64,000 nucleotides of DNA. Origin: Zygnema cylindricum. Its lineage: Eukaryota; Streptophyta; Zygnematophyceae; Zygnematales; Zygnemataceae. A program made the translations under genes and the position numbers. The stretch lies in NCBI GenBank assembly GCA_037447655.1, contig JBBHKE010002600.1, positions 1 through 64,000 of the forward strand, in the 5' to 3' direction. Position 1 is the first letter of the stretch, and each line of letters starts with the position of its first letter. The notes under the pieces are model-generated. The model was given only the letters and a program-made list of their open reading frames with translations, made no database searches and was not told where the DNA came from. Shown here piece after piece: positions 35,727-45,467 of the stretch.

Positions 35727-36560
35727 CCGACTACAACAACTCCACCAATTGTATCCCCAACAACTCCCGGTATCCGCCATCTGCAGATCTCACCGAAGTG
35801 TTCCGCAAAATATAGACCAGATCCTGAAGCCACATCTTGCTATGCTGGAGCGAGTGGATTTGCTGATTGCAGGATGGCCATGTCAAGGATACTCTCTAGC
35901 CGGGAAAGGCGAGGGACATCAAAATAGTAGAAGTCGAACCTTCTTCCAGATGATCAAATTACTTTCCTGGCTGCAGCAATCCTAAGACCAACCAGTGGGG
36001 TACGTTTTGGAGTGTGTCTATCCGGGAGATGATAAGAGAAAACAAGTTGCAAATAGATGGAATAAAGTCAAGCAGATTCTAGGAGCTCCACTTGTTTTCG
36101 ATGCGGCGCAACTGGGATCCAGGGCTCACAGAGTTCGGGTGTATTGGACCAATTTGATACCTCTGTCAGTCCTGAACAAGCTCTTACAAAACTACAAAAC
36201 AGATCCCCAGATTACCCTGTAACAAATTTTAGGGAAAGGGCGGATGGCTACTCCCGTAACTAAGGCTGATCGTCCTCCGTTGGTCCAGTGGAACCAACCA
36301 AGAGCACCACGGCGAGCACTGCCAACATTGGTTTCCTTCCCCAATAGCCATGCGTATCAAAAGGGAGCGGCAGGAATGATATTTGACAGCAAAAGTGGAG
36401 TTTGGACAACGCCAACGGTGGAAGAACGAGAACAAGCCATGGGATTCAAACCAGCAAGTACCGCGGCACCAGGTATATCAGACCTCCAGAGGTGCAGCCT
36501 ACTCGGACAAAGCATGGATCTAAATGCAATAATATGGGTGATAAATCATTCCCTAGCCTT
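35727..36560 (+). pseudogene. Gypsy-DNMT cytosine-5 methyltransferase, C-terminal part (motifs IV-X)
   Basis: Motif IV LIAGWPCQGYSLAGKGEG has the catalytic Cys codon at 35881-35883. After FFQMIKLLSW an in-frame TAA (35983) occurs; then motif VI-like YVLECVYPGDD, where the usual ENV is ECV; then DAAQLGSRAHRVRVYWTNL, motif VIII with R-x-H-R-x-R (36121). A second TAA lies at 36220. Motif IX (EEREQAMGF, 36421) and motif X (RCSLLGQSMDLN, 36490) follow. All parts share one frame with 29034-29284 once Copia-2 is skipped. The AHR-x-R-x-YW-x-NL context suggests DNMT3-like ancestry over DNMT1; that is inference. Confidence 0.88.
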
Positions 36561-37854
36561 CTCTAGCCTACAGTCTCCGCAATCAAGGGATCGTTACCTT
36601 CAAGCTCCAAAGTTGTTAGCGGTGCAGGCCCACTTGCAGCTTGAGGGGGGTAGGGAGGCAAGAAAACAGTTTTTATCATCAAAATTTTCCAGTCCCAGCA
36701 TTTTACCGAAATTGAGGGATTCCTTGGTGAGGGGGAGCGGAGACTCGGAGAGAGACAGCTTAGCGGAAGTTGTTAGCAGCAGCCTTCTAACAGGAGGAGC
36801 TGAAGTAGACCCGCAGGTAGGGATGATATTCGATATCTCTCGATGGGGTAGACCCCCAGAGGCCTGGGCAGGGGTGGAACCCGGAAAGATGGATTGGACC
36901 TTAGGGGAGCAGTTGGACCCTCAACAAAAGACCCAGCTCTCCAACCTATTGGAGAAGAACAAACAAGTGTTCTCTTGGTTAGATACCGACGTAGGCATCT
37001 ACAAAGGAACCCCTTTTCGAATCGGTTTAATAGACGAGACGTTTACTGTTTGGCAGAAGCAGTACCCTCTCAGTTTCAAGGAAAAGGAGTTCATCACGGC
37101 AAAGGTACAAACTCTGGTAGAAGCAAGATTGGTTCAAAAACGTACCGGACTCCATGGATTTAAGTCTCCAACTGTTCTCCCACCCAAGAAGGACTCATCT
37201 GGGAAAACGGTAGACTTTCGGATGTGTGGAGATTACCAGATGCTTAAAACGGCAACTGTACCTGACCGATACCCAATGCCTACCCCGGAAGAGATTTTTG
37301 ACTCGCTGGCCGGGGCCACCATTTTCTCCACCCTAGACATGAAGAATGGGATCCACCAGATTGCGATGGAGCCAAAGCACCGGGAAATGACAACTTTTTG
37401 GGCAGGGTCCAGGTTGTATGAATGGCCCTACATGCCATCCGGGTTGAAGAATGCGCCAGCCAAATTCCAACGTGCCATGGACGAGGCACTCCGAGGAATT
37501 GACTGTGCACTGTGCTATATAAACGATGTGATTATCTTCTCGAAGACCTTCGAGGAACACTTGGAGCACATACAGATTGTACTTCGAGCTCTCCAAGCAG
37601 CGGGCTTGAAATGTCACCCGGGTAAGGGAATTTTTGGGGTGCACAAAATTATTTACCTGGGACACAAAGTTACACCCGGGACAGTGGGTCCCCATATGGT
37701 CAAAGTTGCGGCCCTTGATGCCCTACCCCCTCCTCAGGACGTCTCTGCACTCCGCACATTTTTAGGCCTGGCTAACTATTATCGAAGATTCATCCCTGAA
37801 TTTAGCAACCACGCTCAGCCTCTAAACCAATTGCTGCGGAAAGACCAAGAGTAG
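36244..37854 (+). CDS. Fused ORF: DNMT motifs IX-X, linker, and Gypsy reverse transcriptase
   Basis: A single 536-codon open frame. Residues about 1-105 are the end of the methyltransferase (motifs IX and X), about 106-215 a Ser-rich linker, and the rest a Ty3/Gypsy RT: FRIGLIDETF, VDFRMCGDYQMLKT, YPMPTPEEIFDSLAGA, FSTLDMKNGIHQIAM, MPSGLKNAPAKFQRAM, then CYINDVIIFS where the catalytic YIDD or YVDD should be. The first Asp codon of the pair is AAC (37522-37524), so RT is probably dead by a G-to-A change. The C-terminal LRTFLGLANYYRRFI connects to RNase H. The frame ends at TAG 37852. Confidence 0.9.
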   Translation: MATPVTKADRPPLVQWNQPRAPRRALPTLVSFPNSHAYQKGAAGMIFDSKSGVWTTPTVEEREQAMGFKPASTAAPGISDLQRCSLLGQSMDLNAIIWVINHSLAFSSLQSPQSRDRYLQAPKLLAVQAHLQLEGGREARKQFLSSKFSSPSILPKLRDSLVRGSGDSERDSLAEVVSSSLLTGGAEVDPQVGMIFDISRWGRPPEAWAGVEPGKMDWTLGEQLDPQQKTQLSNLLEKNKQVFSWLDTDVGIYKGTPFRIGLIDETFTVWQKQYPLSFKEKEFITAKVQTLVEARLVQKRTGLHGFKSPTVLPPKKDSSGKTVDFRMCGDYQMLKTATVPDRYPMPTPEEIFDSLAGATIFSTLDMKNGIHQIAMEPKHREMTTFWAGSRLYEWPYMPSGLKNAPAKFQRAMDEALRGIDCALCYINDVIIFSKTFEEHLEHIQIVLRALQAAGLKCHPGKGIFGVHKIIYLGHKVTPGTVGPHMVKVAALDALPPPQDVSALRTFLGLANYYRRFIPEFSNHAQPLNQLLRKDQE

Positions 37855-38523
37855 TAGTGGACGGAGGAGCAACAGATTGCCTTCCAATTCCTCAAGGATT
37901 CCTTGAAGCAACACCCAGTGCTCCGAATGCCTGATCACCAAAGACCATTCCTCCTTTACAGTGATTAGAGCCGGTTTGGATTGGGAGCTGTTTTAGCCCA
38001 ACTGGATGATGCTGGTGCCGAATATGTGGTAGCTTACGCCAGCAGGAGTAATAACCGAGAGGAGGGGAACTACAGCAGCTATCACGGGGAATTACCGGCG
38101 GCGGTATGGGCCATCCAACACTTCAGACCATACCTATACGGAGTCCATTTCACTCTGATCACGGATCACCAGCCTCTCAAGTGGATTATGGAGAACAGCA
38201 AGCTCACTGGCAAGCTCGCCAGGTGGGTGTTAATACTGCAGGAATATGACTTCAACATAATCCACCGGGCCGGAGTGATTCATGGGAATGCCGACGGACT
38301 TAGCAGAAATCCTGACCCTTCCACTAGAGATTCCACCGGGGCCCGCCATGATGAGGACCCTGAAATCAGTTTGGGACTCATTCGAGCTTCCTCTGCCTTT
38401 ATTTGGCTTCCTCAATCTGGGGGGGGGATGTCCACTTTCTCTGCAGAACTGGAGGGGCAGGCGCCAATAGGGGCCGGACGGAAAGATATTTGGAATGATC
38501 CCGATGCACTCCAATCTGTCTAA
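37855..38523 (+). pseudogene. Gypsy-DNMT RNase H
   Basis: Continues the RT frame after two consecutive TAG codons (37852, 37855) in a W-rich context (ahead of WTEEQQ) and a third TAG at 37966 between YSD and SRFGLGAVL. Then YASRSNNREEGNYSSYHGE, ITDHQPLKWIM and HGNADGLSRNP, the standard end of Ty3/Gypsy RNase H. TGG to TAG explains these stops. Confidence 0.83.
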
Positions 38524-39490
38524 CAAGGTTTCCCTCTTCCGCATTTGTTAAGAGTGCAGTTATCTCGGGTGCAAACACGAATGGCGGCATACGAGTGGGA
38601 AAGGGGCATCTTAATCCGGAAGTGGGCAGATGGGACGAGGAAAGTGATTCCTCCCCCGGCCGACAAGGAGACTCTTATTTTTAACATTCACCAGCAGTGT
38701 GGCCATTTTGGGCAGAACGGACCACCTCCTTGGTCGCGGGATCGTACTGGTGGCACGGGTTGCGGACCCAAGTCAACCGGATTGTGCAGACGTGTTCCTC
38801 CTGTGAGCGAGTCAAAGCAGCTTTCGACAAAAAAGGAGGTGCTCAGCTTCATTCCCTTCCCATCGGGGGATGTTTTATCGGTGGTCTCTAGATCTGCTGG
38901 GTCCTCACCCCACTAGTAGACGAGGGAACCGCTTTGTGTTGGTAATGATAGAGCATTTTCCCAAGTGGATCGAATTGGTGGTCTTACCCAGGAAGGAGTC
39001 CAAGGCGATTGTGGACGCATTCTTGCAGAGAGTGCTTTCCCAATTTGGGGCACCAGCCGAAGTTCTGACCGACCAGGGCTCCCAATTTGCGGGAGAATTC
39101 TCCAACTTGTTGGAATTGTGTCTCATCGACCACTGCTTGACCAGCCGAGACCATCCACAAGCCGACGGTTTGGCCGAAAGGTGCGTGGTGACAGTGAAGC
39201 GGTCACTGCGTAAATATGCTGTGGAATAGGATCTAGGAGAGTGGGATAGAAGGGTGCCTTGGATCGCCATGGGGTACCGATTCAGTCGGCAAGCATCCCT
39301 CCACTCCCACAGTCCATATTTCCTTTTGTTCGGACGGCACCCCATCCTCCCCGGCGCTGCCTCGGCCCAAGCAGTGGTCCTTCCGGAGATGGGCAGCAAG
39401 GGAACGGTCGAAAATTGATTGCCGACAGGGCCAAGGTATTTCACCGGGAAATGCCTCTGGCCATGGGGAATTTACAAGCAGCTCAGCACT
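38524..39490 (+). pseudogene. Gypsy-DNMT integrase (frameshifted, 3' truncated)
   Basis: Zinc region HQQCGHFGQN then, after a frameshift near 38715, CSSCERVKAAFDKKG. A second frameshift near 38870 leads to the core: WSLDLLGPHP, VLTDQGSQFAGEF and HPQADGLAERCVV with catalytic Asp, Asp, Glu. TAG at 39227 sits in VE-stop-DLGEWDRRVPW where Trp is expected. Homology fades after LLFGRHPILPG and a short basic stretch to about 39560. No 3' LTR was found. Confidence 0.8.
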
Positions 39491-41029
39491 GAGATCAACT
39501 CTGGTATTCGCAACGCCGGAGCGAGAATTTTGTCTCGCGGCAACGGCAACGAATGAAAAACAACCCACGCACGCGCCACACAAGTGGAAAATTTTAGGAA
39601 GATGAAAGAGTATTCCTTATTTTACTCGGTCCCTGCTCGTCATGCGCATGTACGGAAAAGACAAGCATATACGGAAAAAAAATCTACATGGGTCTCGACC
39701 CTCCACTTTCATTCATGGGTCTTATGCAAAATTTTGCGTCGTCGTCGCCTCTCCCCTCTCCCTCTTACAGTGCTCTTAACTCACACGTTTGCACGAAAAT
39801 AGTGGTATGAAATGAAAGGTATTTGAAAAATAATTATTTTGACTGCCTTTACGTATATTTTTATGACAAGTCGAATGGGAAATGTCGAAAAAACGAAATC
39901 AGGTAGCCATGGCGGAAAGTTTTTAAATGTGTGACGTTAACGTTGTCACAAGTGAGTATGGCGTCACCAATCGTTGGAAGTTTCGTAGTCCTCTTCAACC
40001 GTTGCAAAGTTGTACCTACGTACACAACCATCACAAGTCAAAGTTTCGATTTCATTTTCGCACATTGGGACGCTCTTCAGAGTAGTACGGAGATTCTTCA
40101 CTACAGTCCAAAATACTTTATCAAAGTATTGATTACATGGGACACCCCCTTAAACATGTGTCACCATTTCAAAGTGGTTAGAGAAGCTCAAAATCAGAAT
40201 AATTATGGGCTGACAATGCTTGTGACGGTTATAAACATTTAGAATCTATGATATAGCACCTTATTTTTTGAAACTGTTTGTGACGTCGCGTGTCTTTGCG
40301 TGACATTGTAAACGTAAAGCTTTCCATCACTGTGTTATTCTTGGTTGAAAAAAATACCCTTGCCTTTGTCTTTCATATCCTTTTGAACTGAAATGACATC
40401 GAATTCTTACGACAGCTGCAAAAACAAAATTCGTACTAGATGCAACACACAAAAACTAAAAATATTGTTTGACATATGCAAAAATAAATTTGTACGAGAC
40501 TGAAACTGACAAAAAAAGGAAAAAAGTGGTGTACTTCTTTTCGTTGAAAACTTTTGACATCGTATGAAACGTGCGACGTTGTTTTCCTATTTGTGATCCA
40601 ATGATACTTTCTTCAAAATTTTAAAGGTAACGTTTGAAATGACATGGCCATAAGTTGAGAAACACAAGATAACAAAGTGTAGTACATACTAAGATTAAAG
40701 CTGACGCAAATTCTACTTTAGTGTTTGTACTTCGTTTTATTCACTTTCTTTGCACAATTGTAGATTTCATCTATGCAGTGCTAAGTTGTAGAGGAAAATG
40801 AAAGAAAAAACCCCTTATTTTGGCGCATGAAATCGAACCCCTACTAAAGAACTCTTTGTTCCAAACGGTTCACTTTGTTGTTTGTATCGTAAATTCAACG
40901 AACGAAATGTCGTGTAATTTTCGCATGGCGATGTTCTGATCCGAATTCTTCGAGAAGATGGCGTTATAATTGGAATATGCATTCTGAAAGACTCCATACA
41001 CAACAAAGTATTTTGGAAATGCCGAAGTC
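39491..41029. other. Intergenic AT-rich DNA, no gene recognised
   Basis: The first 100 bp may still be the tail of the Gypsy integrase C-terminus. Beyond that there are only short frames and no repeats with clear termini. Confidence 0.4.
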
Positions 41030-42387
41030 TAGTGCACTTAACGGTGGCTAGCCACGTCTTTAGCTTAAAAGGAGATTTAGGTTTCTGGCATCCTCGAATG
41101 TGCCACACGTACGAAGAAAATTTAACGAGAATGATTAAAATTCACGCATACACGCTTGGACGATGCATCCAAAGATTAGATCCAATGTATGTGAAGGATG
41201 TAGCGAAGCCCGACAGATATGATTGCCACACCAGTTCAAAGGCAATATATATCAAACTTGTCATCTTTTACATTAATTTATATGGACATAATACACCCGA
41301 AAACATCAGACGCGATTAATACATTTTGGTAGTTGTGGATGATTATCACCAATTAATTTACACTTATCATTCAAAGAAGGAATTCGACATATTCGAGATA
41401 TTCAAAGTATGGCATGTCATGGTGAAATGACAATGTCACCAAAAATTAAAATTCGACCTGTAGGATGATAGAGGAGAATTTTCATTATATCGACAATCCA
41501 TCATCTTCGGACTTGGGGTTATTATGCTATGGTTTGTGTTGAAAAACTAAAAGAAAAGGAGATTTTTTCACCAACGAGAGGGGTAATATTTTTTCTGGGC
41601 TACATCCCTCTATGGGATTTGTACTATGCACATGATCCGGTAAGCACATTGTGGAGGAATAACGCAATGAAGACATTGACAAGTATTCGAAAATTGCAAT
41701 TTGAACATCGAATAAATTACAAAAGAATTTGGATTCCGAAAAATACATGAAATTATGGCATTCCTAGACATTGAGGATTGAGATACGGACATTGGACCGC
41801 ATTGAATGTCAATTTCTATAAATTGAAAATTGGATTGAAAGAAATGTTTGACATAGAGATTGATGGTCAAAGTAATGCCTCTCACAGTTCCTAAATGTCT
41901 TCGTACACTTGGAAATGGGAGAGTTTCAAATCGAGTCTTCCAAGTTTAAGATAGGAAGTGATTTAGAAGGAAACTGAAACCGTAGAGGCAATCAAAAATA
42001 TAAGGAAAAAACTTACCCGACAATCAGTTCTTTGAAAAATTTCATATTACAAATTCAGATTACATTAATGTCGATGTGAAAAAACCAGATGTTATATTAT
42101 AGCAATGATTGTTCAATAAATTAGTCTAGGATTCTCAATCATAATCCAAAGCAAAAAGCTCTTGCGATTGGGAGTCCAAATGGAACTGGCTAAAGTACAA
42201 GAATTTAAATCAATTGCTGAGAAAAAGAGTTTTGACGAGGTGAAATTATCGCGTGAGGAAAGGAAACAATGAATACGCGAATCGAAATCTTATATGTGTT
42301 CGTTATTGTGCGAATTGTCAAAGAGGACGAAATCGCGTGGAGTTTTGTTTTGAGGAGTTTTGGCGATTCTGCCAATAAGAGGGGGAT
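41030..42387 (+). pseudogene. Copia-3: strongly decayed Copia pol remnant
   Basis: Pre-integrase resemblance LGFWHPRMCHTYEENLTRM (41079-41136) and integrase core resemblance YILVVVDDYHQL then SKKEFDIFEIFKVW (about 41320-41410), with stops and frame changes throughout. The segment to 42376 is AT-rich and barely recognisable. It ends in a purine tract, AAGAGGGGGAT, just before an LTR start. Confidence 0.6.
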
Positions 42388-42686
42388 TGTTAGATTCATT
42401 GTTGAATCGCCATAGTGAGGCTTTAGTGAACTGCAATGTATATCGCGTTCGCGGACAAAGCGCTCGACTTCGGTTCGCATCTATGTATTGGTATAGAGAT
42501 ATTTGATGCGAGTACTTTGCACGGGTGGATTTGTGACGGTTTGAGTTGGACGTCACTTATATATCGGGTTGGCGTTTGAATCGTTCGGCTTCAGTTCGCA
42601 AGTACATATTTTGTGTACGTTTGGAGTTTGGTACCTTTGGAGTATTGATGTTTGGCAACGAAACGTACGCCTTTGTTTCCCGTCAG

Positions 42687-43242
42687 TACACCGTCAATCG
42701 CTATTAGAGTATATAACACCAATTCGGTGCCCTTTTTTCAAAAAAAAAAACCCGAAATACAATCCATAATTCTATTTTTTCCATTATTCTAATTAGGTTT
42801 TTTTTTCAATTAGCGTTAATAATGAAAGTACACTTAGATGGAAATAGTGTGGCGTACGGACAGAACAATTTCGTACGAAATTGTACTTTTTGAATTACAA
42901 AGGCATAAAATGGCACTTAACATTATTGCGCACACATGTGAATGTGCACTGGAAGAAAGAGACACAAACTCGACAACAAAAATCACGTTCTCATATGTTC
43001 ATCCGTCGACCGTGTGAACAGCGCGACGGCGTACGAATTGTCAGATTTTGTACAGAAAACACATATTACTGTAGATATCGAAAGGGCGGGTATTTATTAT
43101 TTAGGACAACCCAAATTACAGTTAGGGATTAATTAGTATATATGTTTTTTTTCAAAAAAAAAAAATTCCCGATTAGTGTTAATAACACTAATTGTTTTTT
43201 TACGCTATTTATTCCTTTACTCTAATAGCGATTGACGGTGTA
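42687..43242. mobile_element. MITE family B, 556 bp, perfect 25-bp terminal inverted repeats
   Basis: 42687-42711 (starting TACACCGTCAATCGCTATTA) is the exact reverse complement of 43218-43242. The outer TA on each side is probably the target duplication. The interior contains TTCTCATATGTTCATCCGTC-type sequence also found at 51318, 51591 and, inverted, at 44290. No coding capacity. It lies inside the Copia-3 LTR. Confidence 0.85.
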
Positions 43243-43568
43243 GTTGTTGAGCCAGCGAACAAAATGTACGATTTTGTTTCGCGTCACTTTTTGTTTCGTG
43301 TGCAGGTGTTTTAGTTTCGTGCCTACACGGCACACGCACGAAACTTCTCATTCTACAGTTTCGCGTTTCGAAAGAAAAGGCGTGTACGCCTTTTGTCGTA
43401 GAAGCTTCCTTTCAGTGTGCCCCAGCCAAGAAGGAGACTGGAGTTTACCGACTTGCTACTTTGCTTGCTATGCTTTGTAAGCTAGTTAGAGAGGCTATTT
43501 AGGCAGCAGAGTTCAGTTGCATAATTATCCTTGCATTAGCTTTGGATCAATTAATGGGTAAAGATGTA

Positions 43569-43695
43569 GATCCTTTGTGGTTGATTAAGAGAGAGGGGAA
43601 AGATCCTTCGTGGTCAATTAAGAGAGAGGTGAAGATCCTTTGTGGTCAATTAAGAGGCGTTGCGGATCCTTAGTGATCCTTTTGGAAAATGAGGT
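43569..43695 (+). repeat. 33-bp tandem repeat in Copia-3 LTR
   Basis: Units beginning GATCCTTTGTGGTCAATTAA start at 43569, 43602, 43634 and 43665 (spacing 33, 32, 31); the fourth is partial. Confidence 0.8.
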
Positions 43696-43916
43696 TTTAA
43701 GGAGTATGATCATTCTTGAGTGATCTTTTAAGAGTGCAGAGTTTATCTTTGAAGAGAGATGAAGAGGAGAGAAGAGTTGTTGTAAAGAGGCTTCGGCCAA
43801 AACACTTATTAATTTGTTGGCCGACTATCCTCTTGCCTTTTACCAGCTTCCGTTGTGTAATGTTTTATGTTTTTGAGCATTTAATTTGAGTGGGTTATTT
43901 ATTTTAAGATCCAACA

Positions 43917-44289
43917 ACATGTGACCACACGCTAAGGTAAATGACTTTGGAGAGTTCCCTTACATACTTGGGATTTAAAAAAAAATTAAGTGAATGGTGA
44001 TTTTATTATAATTCAAGTACAATATTGTTGTGAATGGTTTTTCCTGTTTGCCGTGTTTGATACTAAGTTGGTGAGAACTCCTTCGAATTCCCAAGTACAG
44101 TTTTGGGAATTTCAAGAAGGAATTAATGTTGACTTCCCATATCGAGAAGCGATTAGGTGTCTAGAATTATTAATTCTATATTGGTTTCAACGGGTTAACG
44201 CGAACAAAACATTAATGCTAATTTATTTATTTAACACTAATTAAGATACTCATTCTCATATTATAGCGCCTATAGTTTGTGGTCACATG
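43917..44289. other. Short intergenic stretch, nothing recognised
   Basis: AT-rich with no coding or repeat signature, except possible family-B interior toward the right edge. Confidence 0.4.
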
Positions 44290-44636
44290 GTCGAGGTTTG
44301 GACATGCGAGAGCAGGTTCGTGTTATTTTCCCATGTCTTGATTAGTAGGAATAAAATCTCAATGCGCTTCCGTGTTAATCGCACTCACTTTTCCATGTCG
44401 ACGCCGTTATCGGATATTTTTTCTCTACATTTGTACCAAAAAACAAACAGTTTTTGTACGATTGGCACATTTTACGCACTACACTATTTAAAAATCGACT
44501 AAATTAGAGTCATTAAAGTTTCGTAAATGTATCAATGCAAAAAATATTAGTATAATTATTTCTATTGTAGGTTCGCTGGTCAAAATTTGAAGGCGCAGAT
44601 TTATTGTTATTAACACTATAAGCGATTCATAGTGAG
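44290..44636 (-). mobile_element. MITE family B related copy (inverted)
   Basis: Reads as the reverse complement of the unit at 51362-51630: CATGTCGACGCCGTTATC matches CGTGTCGACGCCGTTATC, and CACTACACTATTTAA is shared. The right end AGCGATTCATAGTGAG resembles the family-B terminus. The left end is not defined. Confidence 0.5.
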
Positions 44637-45230
44637 CCTTTTTAAGCTACCATGGCTTTCAAACCAACCAATATCTATTGACCTTACGAAGGAGACGACA
44701 AAGTACCAAATATAAGGTACTGCAACGTCAACATACAGATTCGAAACCATATTGTACTCCACAAATCGAAACATTGTGGACATTCGCGGACGCTTGATTC
44801 TCAAGAGTAAATCCAACAATCTCTTTCTCAATGTGAGACAAATCTCACAACAACCCTAATTCAGGTCGCCCCCTCAAAATTTAATCATGTACGGCCGCCT
44901 TTGTCAACGTATCGGCAGCTTCTTCCAAAGTCGTCACATAACGAAACTCGACTCCTTTAGACTTTCGAGTCACCATATCTCACACGAAATGCTATTGAAT
45001 GCGAATGTGTTATGTGAGCGTGTGGAAAACAATATCTTTCACAAGACCCATGAAACTCATGCTGTCCGTAAAAATGGTTAAACAGCCAACAAAATAGTTT
45101 AGCTCACCCAACATTTCTTTGATCCATATAGAAGCATTGGATACATGACCAAGGCGCTTAAGTTGAACTCAATATGACACTTGGCAAGAGACACGGGCTC
45201 CACGAAATTGCCCCCCCACAAAATATATTA
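44637..45230 (-). pseudogene. Copia-4: decayed Copia RNase H and LTR start, minus strand
   Basis: On the minus strand SNASIWIKEMLGEL, IFTDSMSFMGLVKDIVFHTR, then a stop-rich stretch resembling the A-D-x-x-TK motif and a short tail ending KF. A purine tract (TTGAGGGGG) and a possible LTR start, TGTTGTGAGATTTGTCTCAC, follow near 44850. It is a Ty1/Copia C-terminal remnant. Confidence 0.6.
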
Positions 45231-45467
45231 CTTATCCAGTTTGTGGCCGGTTTTGTATTTCTTTCTGTTTTGTTCTGCAAAAAAATAGTTCTTTATTCTG
45301 CTTAGTGGGATAAATGGAGTGAGTGGGTGTGGGAAATATATCCTTTTTGTAATTGGGAAGCTTTGACTAAAGATAACACCTTCGCTGAATTATTTTTGTC
45401 TTTTGTTTTTGTTATGCTTCTGCTACTTTTACTTTTTTTTATCAACCTTATCACCTTGGGCATGCAG
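45231..45467. other. Spacer before the duplicated exons
   Basis: No gene. The T-rich stretch 45390-45440 could be ancestral intron sequence of the duplicated fragment. Confidence 0.35.

Larger units (their letters stand above)
22772..39490 (+). mobile_element. Gypsy-DNMT: Ty3/Gypsy element encoding a cytosine-5 DNA methyltransferase
   Basis: Order along the plus strand: leader, gag with zinc knuckles, aspartic protease, DNMT, RT, RNase H, integrase. RT before integrase defines Ty3/Gypsy. Copia-2 (29285-35721) interrupts the DNMT. No LTR pair could be identified; the left side abuts a truncated Copia-1 LTR and the right side fades into AT-rich DNA after the integrase, so both ends are approximate. 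Multiple frameshifts and stops make this copy inactive. Similar DNMT-bearing elements are reported from charophytes, as I recall. Confidence 0.85.
42388..43916 (+). repeat. Copia-3 3' LTR, containing a nested MITE-B
   Basis: Starts TGTTAGATTCATTG after the polypurine tract and ends AAGATCCAACA. Net length is about 970 bp without the MITE at 42687-43242. It includes a 33-bp tandem repeat at 43569-43695. The 5' LTR was not identified. Confidence 0.55.

Noticed and set aside
41529-41750. Frame starting MVCVEKLKEKEIF downstream of the Copia-3 integrase remnant
   Set aside because: Could be a decayed Copia segment, but no motif was clear enough to name a domain.
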